Source: Desulfuromusa sp. (lineage in GTDB: Bacteria > Desulfobacterota > Desulfuromonadia > Desulfuromonadales > Geopsychrobacteraceae). Taken from it: a stretch of DNA of 63,988 nt. Within the stretch, counting starts at the first letter, position 1. Every line of letters starts with the position of its first letter. The notes beneath the pieces were generated by a model. That model ran no database searches. It saw only the letters and a program-made list of their open reading frames with translations, and was not told where the DNA came from. Of this stretch, positions 37,472-46,070 are shown one piece after another. A program made the translations under genes and the position numbers. The stretch spans positions 1-63,988 of the forward strand of contig JADGEB010000021.1 of assembly GCA_016744595.1 (NCBI GenBank), in the 5' to 3' direction.

Positions 37472-38508
37472 AACAAAACTCCTTGCGGAAGTTGCATGGC
37501 AATGCAGTGTAAAGAACCATGTTGTTTGATCAGTGAACGGCAATCAATGCCAATAATTTCTCTGCTTGGGAAGGCTTCACCTATTATTTTTATCGCTTGA
37601 ATGTCGGCAGGATCGTTATATGTTGGAACCAAGATTGCTTTGTTGATGATCAGAAAGTTTGCATAGGACGCCGGCAATCGATCAGTGCCGTCATGACAGG
37701 CTTGTGGCCAAGGGAGAGAGAGTAAACGAAATGGTTGCCCTCTTTTGGTTCTGAATTGTTCAAGTTGGACTTCCATGCTTTGTAATGTTGAGTAGTGTTC
37801 GTCTTTATCGTCGTCACACTGGACGTAGACAATCGTATCATCCGGGCATAATCGAGCTAGTGTGTCAATGTGCGAATCGGTATCATCACCTGCTAACCAG
37901 CCATGGTCGAGCCAGAGAAAATGATTGAATCCCATCAGTTCAGAAAGTTTTGATTCTAGTTCTGACTTGTTCAGGTATGGATTGCGATTCTGATTAAGCA
38001 GACATGTTGATGTTGTCAGCAGTGTTCCATTGCCATCACTCTCTATACTCCCCCCCTCTAGAATCAAGTCATCAGAGTTCCTTTGTTTTCCTTTAAATAC
38101 CCCCGTGCTATGTAGGGTTCGAGTTACTCGATTATCTTTTTGTGCCGGATACTTCAATCCCCAACCATTAAAAATAAAATCAAGCAGTTGCGGACGATTA
38201 TTGTTGTAGACAGTGAGTGGCCCAAAATCACGAATCCAGGTATCGTCGGTATCGATTTGGTATAAGGCTATGCGGGAGAGATCGACGTCAGTGTTTTGCA
38301 GTGCATTGCGAACAGTATCCAGTTCCGGGGCAACAATGATAACGGCTTCAAAGCGGCTAATCTGATAAGTTAATTCGACATAGACTTCTGTGACTTGCTT
38401 GAGGATTGGTTGCCAATCTGTTTGTTTATGTGGCCAGGCCAGCAAAATTGCATCCTGCGGCTCCCATTCTGCAGGGAGTCGCAGTGTGTTTGTGAAAGGA
38501 TGATCCAT
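37468..38508 (-). CDS. aguA: Agmatine deiminase
   Basis: 346 residues, peptidyl-arginine-deiminase-like fold. N-terminal LPAEWEPQDAILLAWPH, DTWIRDFGPL, GGSIESDGNG, HGWLAGDDTDSHID and the C-terminal catalytic Cys in GSLHCIAMQLP. It converts agmatine to N-carbamoylputrescine, the substrate of the coupled AguB. Arginine decarboxylase, which would supply agmatine, is not in the window. Co-transcribed with the cyclophilin gene 15 nt upstream. Confidence 0.94.
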   Translation of the reverse strand: MDHPFTNTLRLPAEWEPQDAILLAWPHKQTDWQPILKQVTEVYVELTYQISRFEAVIIVAPELDTVRNALQNTDVDLSRIALYQIDTDDTWIRDFGPLTVYNNNRPQLLDFIFNGWGLKYPAQKDNRVTRTLHSTGVFKGKQRNSDDLILEGGSIESDGNGTLLTTSTCLLNQNRNPYLNKSELESKLSELMGFNHFLWLDHGWLAGDDTDSHIDTLARLCPDDTIVYVQCDDDKDEHYSTLQSMEVQLEQFRTKRGQPFRLLSLPWPQACHDGTDRLPASYANFLIINKAILVPTYNDPADIQAIKIIGEAFPSREIIGIDCRSLIKQHGSLHCIAMQLPQGVLL

Positions 38509-38523
38509 ATTCAGTTTCTTCCA

Positions 38524-39048
38524 TCAATCAGTGGCATCCGCCTCTTCAATTGACATTCCTTCGATAATGACAGCTTCTTTTGGAACATCTTGATGATGGC
38601 CGTTGTTTCCAGTGCTGACTTTGGCGATTTCGTCTACCACGTCCATCCCTTCTGTTACTTGTCCGAAAACTGCATAACCGTAGCCGTTTGGAGTTTTTCC
38701 TTGATGGTTGAGGAAATCATTGTCGGCCAGATTGATAAAAAATTGACTGCTGGCACTATCAACTACCTGAGTGCGTGCCATAGCGAGCGTGCCACGTGAA
38801 TTTTTCAGACCATTGTCAGCTTCATTCTTGATTTCGCCCCGAGTTTTTTTCTGTGCCATCTCAGTAGTGAAACCGCCTCCTTGTATCATGAAGTTTGGGA
38901 TGACTCGGTGGAAAATGGTTTGTTCATAATAACCGTCACGAACATAATTGAGAAAATTTTCAGAGCTGATAGGTGCCTTTTCACTATTTAGTTCGATAAT
39001 GATTTGCCCTTTGTTGGTCTCTATTTTTACAATCGGATGTGTACTCAT
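38524..39048 (-). CDS. Cyclophilin-type peptidyl-prolyl cis-trans isomerase
   Basis: 174 residues with the cyclophilin motifs [21 protein letters not shown] and [13 protein letters not shown] and YGYAVFGQV. There is no signal peptide, so it is cytoplasmic, of PpiB type. It catalyses prolyl isomerisation in folding. It heads the ppi-aguA-aguB transcript; the link to polyamine genes looks positional only. GGAGG lies about 9 nt before its start. Confidence 0.94.
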   Translation of the reverse strand: MSTHPIVKIETNKGQIIIELNSEKAPISSENFLNYVRDGYYEQTIFHRVIPNFMIQGGGFTTEMAQKKTRGEIKNEADNGLKNSRGTLAMARTQVVDSASSQFFINLADNDFLNHQGKTPNGYGYAVFGQVTEGMDVVDEIAKVSTGNNGHHQDVPKEAVIIEGMSIEEADATD

Positions 39049-39215
39049 ATCAGGTTCCTCCCAAGAATAATTAAATGCTGGCGTGTTGAAACGGTTCTAA
39101 GTTTCAGTGATTAATTAGTGTAGTTGATACCATATATTGAAATGAAATTGGATAAGAAATACCGCAAAGTGCTTTGGCTGGATTGATGAATAATTGAGGG
39201 TTAATGCTATTTTGA

Positions 39216-41402
39216 TTACTTGAGAGTTATTCCTGTTTCCAGAAGCTCAATGAATTGTTCATTTGGTACTGGTTTGCTGAAAAGATAGCCTTGGTAGAGA
39301 GGGCAACCTTTTTCTTCCAGAAAGTCGAGCTCAAATCTGGTTTCCACGCCCTCTGCGATAACTTTAAGATCCATGTGTGCTGCCATTGCGATAATGGTAT
39401 CTACAATTGCAGCATCGTTACTGTCTGTTTCAATGTCGCGAACAAATGATTGGTCAATCTTTAAAATATCTAGTGGCATTTTTTTCAAATAGGCTAGAGA
39501 AGAGTAACCCGTACCAAAATCATCAATCGACAATTCAATACCAAGTTTTTTTAGTGATTCCATTTTTTTGATAGTATCCAAAATGTTATCAATTACCATC
39601 CCTTCAGTTAATTCTAGTCCCAGGAGGTTTGGATCTGCACCTGTTTCTTCAAGGATGGTCTGGACCTGGCTGACAAAATTGGGTTGGCGAAACTGGCGAG
39701 GGCTGACATTGACGGCAAGGTGATGAACGACCAAGCCACTATCACTCCAAGCTTTTAAATGTTCGCAAGCTGTACGTAAAACCCACTCTCCAATTGGTAG
39801 AATCAGGCCTGTTGCTTCTGCAATGGGGATGAAGGTTGCGGGTGAAATAAAGCCTTTCCCAGGGTGCTGCCAACGAGCCAAGGTTTCTGCTCCAAGAATT
39901 TGACCTTGTCCGTTAACTTGCGGTTGAAAATAGAGTGACATTTCGCCACGTTCCAGGGCGTATCGTAACTCTTTTTCGATGGCCAGTCTGGAGTCGGCTG
40001 CCGCCTGCATACTTGGCAAGAAAAACCTTATTGTGTCTCGCCCGTCGTCCTTGGCTCGATACATGGCGGTATCAGCATAGCGGAGAATGTCGTCTCCCGT
40101 CTCTTGGTTATCCTTCCCGGAAGGAAACATTGCGACACCGATGCTTGGTGTAATATGTAGTTCATGACCATCTATTAAGTTTCTTTCTGCTAATCGAAGC
40201 TTGATACTTTCAGCTTTTTGCTGTGCCATCGCCGCTGCATTGGTTGAATCTGTACCCAGATCGGAGAGAAGCATGACAAATTCATCTCCGCCGAGGCGTG
40301 AAACGGTATCTTCACTCCGTAGATCATGAAGTAACCGTTTGGAAACTTCTTGCAAAAGAGCATCACCAACTGGATGACCCAGAGAATCATTAACATTTTT
40401 GAAACGGTCCAGATCTAGATAAAGCATGGCACCAAAATGACCATATCTACGTGCGCGAGAGATGTTTTGCTCCAGTCGATCAAGCAGCAGGCGTCGGTTA
40501 GGAAGTTCAGTTAGGGCGTCATAAAACGCAAGATGTTCAATTCTCGCTTCAGCAAGTTTGCGATCAGTTACATCACGTAATGTTGCACAAATTTTATCTT
40601 CCGCATGATTCAGACCCATCTGGTAGCTGGCATTAAGTGAACATGGGATCAATGTTGCATCTTTATCTTGAAGATGGAGTTCGTAGTCAAAAATTTTATT
40701 TTCTGCTGTAAGTTGTGCAAACAAACGATCTCTGTCTCTGAGATTTGGGAAAATAATATCTATATTGGTATTGAGAATGTCTTCACGGCAATATTGAGAT
40801 ATGTGTGAAATGGACGGACTGATTTCCGTTATTTTTCCATCAAGTTGCATCTCAAGATATACATCTTGTAAATTGTCAAAAATAACTCGGTATTTTTGTT
40901 CACTATTTTTTAATTTAATATGTGATTGATTCAGGTCTTTAACCGCTTTTTGCAATGCTCGTGTTCGTTTGGTGACTTCTTCTTCCAGATGTTCTTGGTA
41001 GGCGCGGTTTTCAACAATAAGGCGAGAGCGTTCCATTGCCTGGTTGATAGCATGAAGCAGAATTGACATGTCCTGGATGGGTTTCAGCAGGTAGTTCCAT
41101 GCACCACAACGGATTGCTTCGATAGCATCGCCAATGATGCCTGTGCCAGATACAACAATGATAGGAGTGTCGGGGGAGTCCTCTTTAATTGTCTCAATAA
41201 CCTCAAGACCATCAATTTCCGGCATCCGCAGGTCGCAGAGAACCAAATCAGGTTTTTTCTGGAAAAATAGATCCAAACCTTCCTGGCCGTTTTTTGCCTC
41301 AATAATCTGATAATCATAATCTTCCAAAAACATCCGGAAGCTATCCCGGATATTTTCTTCATCATCAATTGTCAGAATCACTGGATTTATACGTTGAACC
41401 AT
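39216..41402 (-). CDS. REC-PAS-GGDEF-EAL response regulator
   Basis: 728 residues: receiver (about 8-125, D57 in LCDLRMPEIDG), coiled coil, PAS (about 165-285, ending TDRKLAEARIEHLAFYD in part), GGDEF (RLGGDEFVML) with an RxxD I-site (RSED) exactly five residues before it, and EAL. The EAL motif itself reads ETL (GAETLARW), but catalytic partners ELTEG, DDFGTGYSSL, KIDQSFV and EGVET are present. It may make and degrade c-di-GMP, with product inhibition on the cyclase. No kinase is adjacent. The HDOD regulator gene lies upstream on the same strand. Confidence 0.93.
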   Translation of the reverse strand: MVQRINPVILTIDDEENIRDSFRMFLEDYDYQIIEAKNGQEGLDLFFQKKPDLVLCDLRMPEIDGLEVIETIKEDSPDTPIIVVSGTGIIGDAIEAIRCGAWNYLLKPIQDMSILLHAINQAMERSRLIVENRAYQEHLEEEVTKRTRALQKAVKDLNQSHIKLKNSEQKYRVIFDNLQDVYLEMQLDGKITEISPSISHISQYCREDILNTNIDIIFPNLRDRDRLFAQLTAENKIFDYELHLQDKDATLIPCSLNASYQMGLNHAEDKICATLRDVTDRKLAEARIEHLAFYDALTELPNRRLLLDRLEQNISRARRYGHFGAMLYLDLDRFKNVNDSLGHPVGDALLQEVSKRLLHDLRSEDTVSRLGGDEFVMLLSDLGTDSTNAAAMAQQKAESIKLRLAERNLIDGHELHITPSIGVAMFPSGKDNQETGDDILRYADTAMYRAKDDGRDTIRFFLPSMQAAADSRLAIEKELRYALERGEMSLYFQPQVNGQGQILGAETLARWQHPGKGFISPATFIPIAEATGLILPIGEWVLRTACEHLKAWSDSGLVVHHLAVNVSPRQFRQPNFVSQVQTILEETGADPNLLGLELTEGMVIDNILDTIKKMESLKKLGIELSIDDFGTGYSSLAYLKKMPLDILKIDQSFVRDIETDSNDAAIVDTIIAMAAHMDLKVIAEGVETRFELDFLEEKGCPLYQGYLFSKPVPNEQFIELLETGITLK

Positions 41403-41582
41403 ATATCGGATGCCTTTTAAATTCAGAAATCCATGTCAGCAGGAATATTGCATTATGCCAATTGTTTCTCGGTTAGTCAAATTTAATTATGGTCTGTGAA
41501 GAAAATAATTTGGTTGGTGGTGTGTCGTCTGGTATTGATTATTTTTGTATGTTGAATCGTTGTTCACAGCAAAAAAAGACAG

Positions 41583-42821
41583 TTAACGTGTAAGGGCTGC
41601 AATAGTCTGTTCCGTCTCGGTGCGGAAAATTTCATTTGCTTCTTCTGTAAGATAGAACTTTTTTTGGTATTCATCGGGAATACTGCGCAGACAGGTGTCA
41701 CCATTCGATCCGTAATGGAACTGGTAGCTGAGTAGATTTGCAACATGCGCAGCAGCTATGACGTCCTGAGCAATGGGGGTTGAATGGGGTTGGTGATGCC
41801 AATAGATTGCATTAACGATGAAGGGTGGCAAGGACCACCACTCAGCAAGGAAGCTCCCCAGCTCTGCATGCTGGGTTCCATACGTTGCCATTTCGGCTTC
41901 AATCAGTGGAAGCTTTCTTTTTCTAGCCAGCTCAATGGCTTGCCCAAATTTATCGGGAAAAAAGCTTGCCACTGCCAGCTTTCCCATATCATGTAAAAGC
42001 CCTGCGACAAAAGCACGATCGTGTTGGATAAAATCGGTAGGCAGAAGTGACTTTATTAAAAGTCTTGAAAGTATAGCGGTTGCCATTGAGTGCTTCTTGA
42101 ATTGTCCAAAGTCGAAACCATTAATTTCCGGGAGCTTTGCTGCGATGGTGCGATTAACCGATTCTGAGAGGATAAGGTTTTCAACAATATCTGTGCCGAG
42201 GACGATGATTGCTTTTTTTATAGTATCAACCTGGAAGCGTTGACCGAACAGGGCCGAGTTTGCCCAATGTAATAGTGCGGTGGAGATAGCGACATCGTGA
42301 CTGATGTAGTTGGCCATCTTTTCAATATCCACCTCATCGCCAACTATACAGGAGCGAACGTTTGAATAGCTATCTGGGAGTGACGGAAGGAGTGGGATTG
42401 AATTAATCAGTGTTTGAAACTCCAGGTTGTGTTTTTTTTGCTGGGTACTCTGGCGTATTGCACTGCGGAGGATCTCTTTCAGTTCTTGATCAATCCAGGG
42501 TTTAGGAATGATTTGCTGACCGTATCCTTCTGCCATAGTTTCGATGACATCACATTGATTGACGTCACTGGCGAGGTATAGGCGTACAATACTGGGGTAA
42601 AGTTTGTGGATTTTGGCAAAAAAATGAATACTATCCATGTGCGCAGTTTGCACATCAGAAACAACCATATCGACTGTGTTTTTATCTAAATGCTCCAATG
42701 CTTCCGAAGTGTTTGAGACGAAATGACACTCCCAAGCTTCATCGTGCAATAACTGATTGAGTGATTGCAGGATATGTTGTTCTTGATCAACGAAAAGAAT
42801 GTTGGGGAGAGCGTTATTCAT
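41583..42821 (-). CDS. Receiver-HDOD domain protein
   Basis: 412 residues. The N-terminal receiver (about 6-120) has D56 in VVSDVQTAHMD, though the usual DxxMP pattern is altered, and K106-like IPKPW. The HDOD domain follows (about 140-340; PLLPSLPDSYS, VIGxxHD-like LLHDMGKLAV, GTQHAELGSFLAEWWSLP). HDOD proteins usually lack full HD catalysis; this one has an H-D pair. They bind signalling nucleotides or partners in motility and biofilm control in related bacteria. Function here is unknown. It lies upstream of the GGDEF-EAL gene with a 180-nt gap. Confidence 0.88.
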   Translation of the reverse strand: MNNALPNILFVDQEQHILQSLNQLLHDEAWECHFVSNTSEALEHLDKNTVDMVVSDVQTAHMDSIHFFAKIHKLYPSIVRLYLASDVNQCDVIETMAEGYGQQIIPKPWIDQELKEILRSAIRQSTQQKKHNLEFQTLINSIPLLPSLPDSYSNVRSCIVGDEVDIEKMANYISHDVAISTALLHWANSALFGQRFQVDTIKKAIIVLGTDIVENLILSESVNRTIAAKLPEINGFDFGQFKKHSMATAILSRLLIKSLLPTDFIQHDRAFVAGLLHDMGKLAVASFFPDKFGQAIELARKRKLPLIEAEMATYGTQHAELGSFLAEWWSLPPFIVNAIYWHHQPHSTPIAQDVIAAAHVANLLSYQFHYGSNGDTCLRSIPDEYQKKFYLTEEANEIFRTETEQTIAALTR

Positions 42822-42935
42822 ATAATAAGACCTAGATCTATCTGTTTTTATTAACGGCCTGAGAGCAAGAGTTTAACTCTGATATCCCTTTTCCCCCGCA
42901 TTCTGCCACAAAACTCCCCATTTGTTAACTGATTT

Positions 42936-44294
42936 TTATCTTTGCTGCGGGATCAGTCTTGGCCCTTGACTCTGTAATTTCAGGATCTCACAGTTTTCGT
43001 AGCAGATCTGGCGAAACTCGGGTGAGATGCGCTCATCAACTGCGGCGCTTTTCCAGAAGAATGTGGCAATTTTCAAGGCGTTTGGTCGTTCCATAGAGAC
43101 TTCATTGCGAATTGGGGGGGGGGTGAAAAGGCGCAGTGGGATTTCTCCTGCAATTGGTTCATAGAGGGTTGGGCGGATACCATAGAATGGAGATATGATA
43201 TAGGAGTTCTGCTGGTGTGGAATCAAGGATATATTGCCAAAATGTTGGTTAGTATTGCCAATTAAGTCACTGAAAAGAGATAACCAGCACAACTTATGAG
43301 CATCTTTGTTGCTGATCAAGTCGTGATTTTTTAGACGAATTGCAGCATCAATCCAATTGTCACATGGAACTTGAATGCGTGAATGTACGGATCTTAGGGA
43401 GAGTAGCGGGAGTCGACCTAGCTCTCCGCGTCGGTCAAATCGCTTCAAGCACAGAAAGACTTGTTTTCCTGCAATAATTATTCGAGAACGAGCGGTACTG
43501 TGACCAGCCATGCGAATTGCTTCAAGTGCCAAATGTTCGCAAATCAATAGATCAGCATAGCGGCGTGCTTCATTGCTGTCGGTTGCTGGAGAAAACTTGA
43601 CCAACATGTGGCAGAGAGTTCCCTGATCATCGATGTAGGTAGAAAATTTTGGTTGTTCACCTCCTGTTTGAGCCGGATCTATTTCTCCGGCAAGTGTCTT
43701 TTGTGCCAATTGAGGGTAAATCCATGGGCGCGTATCTACTTTAATTGCTACAGGAAGCTCTCTGGCCAGGGAGAAATAGCGTGCCAGTGATTCCTCACCT
43801 ACAATGAGATTTCCAACCCGATCCTCGCCTCGGCAACTGCTGGCAAAAAGTGTATCTTCCTCACTCCAGTCAGCAAGTTTGCGGGGAAGGTGAAGGCTTT
43901 CAATTTGACGGTAGGCAAAGGAACGAGCACTGTAGCCACTCATTTTTAAATCTTGTAAAAACCATGGGATTTGATTGAAAATTTCACCAATTTCTTTTGT
44001 GTCTTCCCACCAATATTGCCCCCCTTGCAGAGCTGTCAGGTGACCATAGAGGTGAGCGTCACCACGTGGATCGATGCTGTAAACTGGAAGCCGACTCTCT
44101 TTGTTGTGGATTTTTCTTGGCAGTCCGTAACAGGTTGCACGGCCTTTCCCCATTACGACGATTTCGTAGCTCATGCCACTTATTAACCGGGACAGAGTGG
44201 GTTGGCTGATGTCTAGCCCTTGCATTAATTCTCGAGAGCTTCGCACTCTAGAAGTGAGAAGCTGTCGCAGTTGCTGTTGTTGTTTGCTGCGCAT
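42936..44294 (-). CDS. HipA-family kinase homologue of HipH/YjjJ type, predicted catalytically dead
   Basis: 452 residues with an N-terminal winged helix (about 15-45, SSRELMQGLDISQPTLSRL) fused to a HipA-like kinase, the YjjJ/HipH architecture. The glycine-rich GGEQPKF loop, the LVKFSP lysine strand and CLKRFDR are present. The catalytic loop reads GNTNQHFGN (N349 where HipA has catalytic D309) and the metal site reads SPFYGIRP (G372 where HipA has D332). The 23-residue spacing equals that of HipA. Both changes are single transitions. Plus-strand 43114-43123 is a run of ten G inside the gene. GGAG lies 6 nt before the start. No hipB is needed since the HTH is fused. Confidence 0.85.
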   Translation of the reverse strand: MRSKQQQQLRQLLTSRVRSSRELMQGLDISQPTLSRLISGMSYEIVVMGKGRATCYGLPRKIHNKESRLPVYSIDPRGDAHLYGHLTALQGGQYWWEDTKEIGEIFNQIPWFLQDLKMSGYSARSFAYRQIESLHLPRKLADWSEEDTLFASSCRGEDRVGNLIVGEESLARYFSLARELPVAIKVDTRPWIYPQLAQKTLAGEIDPAQTGGEQPKFSTYIDDQGTLCHMLVKFSPATDSNEARRYADLLICEHLALEAIRMAGHSTARSRIIIAGKQVFLCLKRFDRRGELGRLPLLSLRSVHSRIQVPCDNWIDAAIRLKNHDLISNKDAHKLCWLSLFSDLIGNTNQHFGNISLIPHQQNSYIISPFYGIRPTLYEPIAGEIPLRLFTPPPIRNEVSMERPNALKIATFFWKSAAVDERISPEFRQICYENCEILKLQSQGPRLIPQQR

Positions 44295-44479
44295 GAAAAG
44301 CTCCAGATGAATATATCAATGCATATAAAAATAGCTGATAACTATCTGAAATCAAGAGTTCTAATAAAAAAAGTAGAATTGAATTATTGATTGCTGACCG
44401 AATTAATAAGACTGTCTGGATTGAAATGTTTTACAGGGGGGATAGGGGGTCTGTTTAGGTTCTTTGTGGGGGAAATATT

Positions 44480-45151
44480 TTAGAATCTGCGTTGCTTTCT
44501 GCGGGAAATTTTACCAATCATCCACCCACCAAAGAAAACACCTCCACCAGCCAGAAACCACTGAATCATATTCGAGCGATGAAAATTCTGGTTTTCTTCT
44601 CGTAAAACCAACAATTCACTATTCAGTAAGTTGCTTTGTTCGGCCAATTGCTCATTTTCAGTACTTAGATTGAGAACATTTTTTGACTTGTTTGATAGAG
44701 TTTCATACTCACTGTTTACTTTGTCAAGTCTCTGCTGAGTTTGTTTTAGCTGCGAAGAAAGTTCGGTAATTTTGGTTTTGTTAATAATTGCTTCGCTTCG
44801 ACTGGCTTTGTTGTCATTCTGTTGAATTGTCAACTGCTGTTGCAATGTCATTATTTCATTGTTTAGTTGTTTGATTTGAATAATTTTTGGTGTGGATTTG
44901 TTGACGTACTGGCTACGAATATAACCTTCGACTCCTTTTGGTGTGACAACTTTTACGTAAACTTTGTCATCTTCTAAAATCTGAACTGGGGTCGAAGTAG
45001 GTAATGTCTCCAATATTTTATATTGATTTCCTTTGCCACTTCGTACTGTCACAATCAGCTGATCAGAGATATAGCGGGTTTCGGCATACGAAGAAGAGGT
45101 TGCAATCAGGAATGAAATGCTGAGGAGAATAAAATGTAAAGATACTTTCAT
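44480..45151 (-). CDS. SH3-domain protein with coiled coil and C-terminal membrane anchor (TIGR04211-like)
   Basis: 223 residues: signal peptide (about 1-23, ending SYAE), a bacterial SH3 domain (about 25-90; RYISDQLIVTVRSGKGNQYKIL in part, EGYIRSQYV), a long coiled coil (about 95-195) and a C-terminal TM (about 200-218) ending in RRKQRRF. This layout matches the SH3-and-anchor family (E. coli YgiM-like). It is probably an inner-membrane protein facing the periplasm and the cell wall; role unknown. The start is the ATG at 45149-45151, giving a proper signal peptide; the frame upstream adds an unlikely 19 residues. Confidence 0.85.
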   Translation of the reverse strand: MKVSLHFILLSISFLIATSSSYAETRYISDQLIVTVRSGKGNQYKILETLPTSTPVQILEDDKVYVKVVTPKGVEGYIRSQYVNKSTPKIIQIKQLNNEIMTLQQQLTIQQNDNKASRSEAIINKTKITELSSQLKQTQQRLDKVNSEYETLSNKSKNVLNLSTENEQLAEQSNLLNSELLVLREENQNFHRSNMIQWFLAGGGVFFGGWMIGKISRRKQRRF

Positions 45152-45275
45152 ATTAAGCTCTCTTTGGATTTTGGGATTTAAATAATCAACTGCGGATATT
45201 ACAGGCATAAAACAGCAAATTCAAGAGTTATTCAGATGATTCTTTAGTAGATTTCTGAGCTCACTGGCAGAACTT

Positions 45276-45644
45276 CTAGCCCAGAGTGAACCTGAGATAG
45301 AAGAGAAAGCTGACTGTGGAAGCAATCAGACTTAAAACGAGGGTCGCATTAACGTGATCTCCCTTGCGCTGTAGTCGCTTACTGTTAAGGATGAGGCCAA
45401 TAATACTGAATAATGAGCTAAGTAAGAGCAAGGCGCCAATGTAGCCTGTCAAGCTCGTATTCCAGGCGGGGTTCAGCCTTTGTACGCTGTAAAAATGATC
45501 TAGAAAATTCATTCGTTTTGGTTTGGCTATGGCGATAACACAAACAGCACCAATGAGTGAAAAAACAGCGATGGCATTTGACCAAGCAAGCAAGCGAAGG
45601 ATCAGGTCAGGTTTTTTACGTCGATTGCTGAGTCTCAGGCTCAT
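45276..45644 (-). CDS. Small integral membrane protein, unknown function
   Basis: 122 residues, three hydrophobic helices predicted (about 17-40, 66-86 and 99-118) after a basic N-terminus (SLRLSNRRKKPD). I do not recognise a family. Basic loops (KRLQRKG) between helices are compatible with an N-in topology. It may be co-transcribed with the SH3/anchor gene 124 nt downstream, and its promoter region is shared with divergent clpS. It is kept as a real gene because of coherent membrane pattern and its fit between neighbours. Confidence 0.6.
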   Translation of the reverse strand: MSLRLSNRRKKPDLILRLLAWSNAIAVFSLIGAVCVIAIAKPKRMNFLDHFYSVQRLNPAWNTSLTGYIGALLLLSSLFSIIGLILNSKRLQRKGDHVNATLVLSLIASTVSFLFYLRFTLG

Positions 45645-45668
45645 TACTTGATCCCTTTTGGCCGTTTG

Positions 45669-45698
45669 TTGGACTGTTCGTTATGGTCTGTTTATGTT
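45669..45698 (+). promoter_or_regulatory. Candidate sigma-70 promoter for clpS-clpA-aat
   Basis: TTGGAC (45669-45674), an 18-nt spacer and TATGTT (45693-45698) lie about 46 nt before clpS in the only gap upstream of this operon. Hexamer matches are modest. Confidence 0.35.
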
Positions 45699-45743
45699 AG
45701 TATAGCTGGAATAATTTAGTAGCAGAACAGGAAAATTCAGAAG

Positions 45744-46064
45744 ATGGAAAATTCAGAAACTAATAGTGGGAACAAAACCAAAGTTTGCGACAAAACGAAA
45801 GAGCAGATTGCAACGCCTTCACTCTTTAAAGTTTTGATGCATAATGACGATTATACTACTATGGAGTTTGTCGTTGAGGTTTTGCAGGGTATTTTTCGTA
45901 AATCAGCAACGGAAGCAGAAAAAATCATGCTGACGATCCATTTTCAAGAGGTTGGTTGTTGTGGAACTTTCCCCCATGCAATAGCCGAAACCAAGGCTTC
46001 TCGGGCACGTTTAATGGCTCGTAAGGCAGGATTTCCACTGCGGTGCACACTTGAGGAGGCCTGA
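45744..46064 (+). CDS. clpS: ClpS adaptor protein
   Basis: 106 residues. A flexible N-terminal tail rich in N, K and T (about 1-28) precedes the ClpS core with the N-degron pocket in MHNDDYTTMEFVVEVLQ and MLTIHFQEVGCCGTFP. It delivers proteins bearing Leu, Phe, Tyr or Trp at the N-terminus to ClpAP. Six bases separate it from clpA, and the GAGGAGG for clpA lies inside its end. Confidence 0.96.
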   Translation: MENSETNSGNKTKVCDKTKEQIATPSLFKVLMHNDDYTTMEFVVEVLQGIFRKSATEAEKIMLTIHFQEVGCCGTFPHAIAETKASRARLMARKAGFPLRCTLEEA

Positions 46065-46070
46065 AAGACG

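Noticed and set aside
44312..44327. TATAT...ATATA imperfect dyad upstream of the hipH-like gene as autoregulatory operator
   Set aside because: Short AT-only arms in an AT-rich region; the centre is not symmetric.
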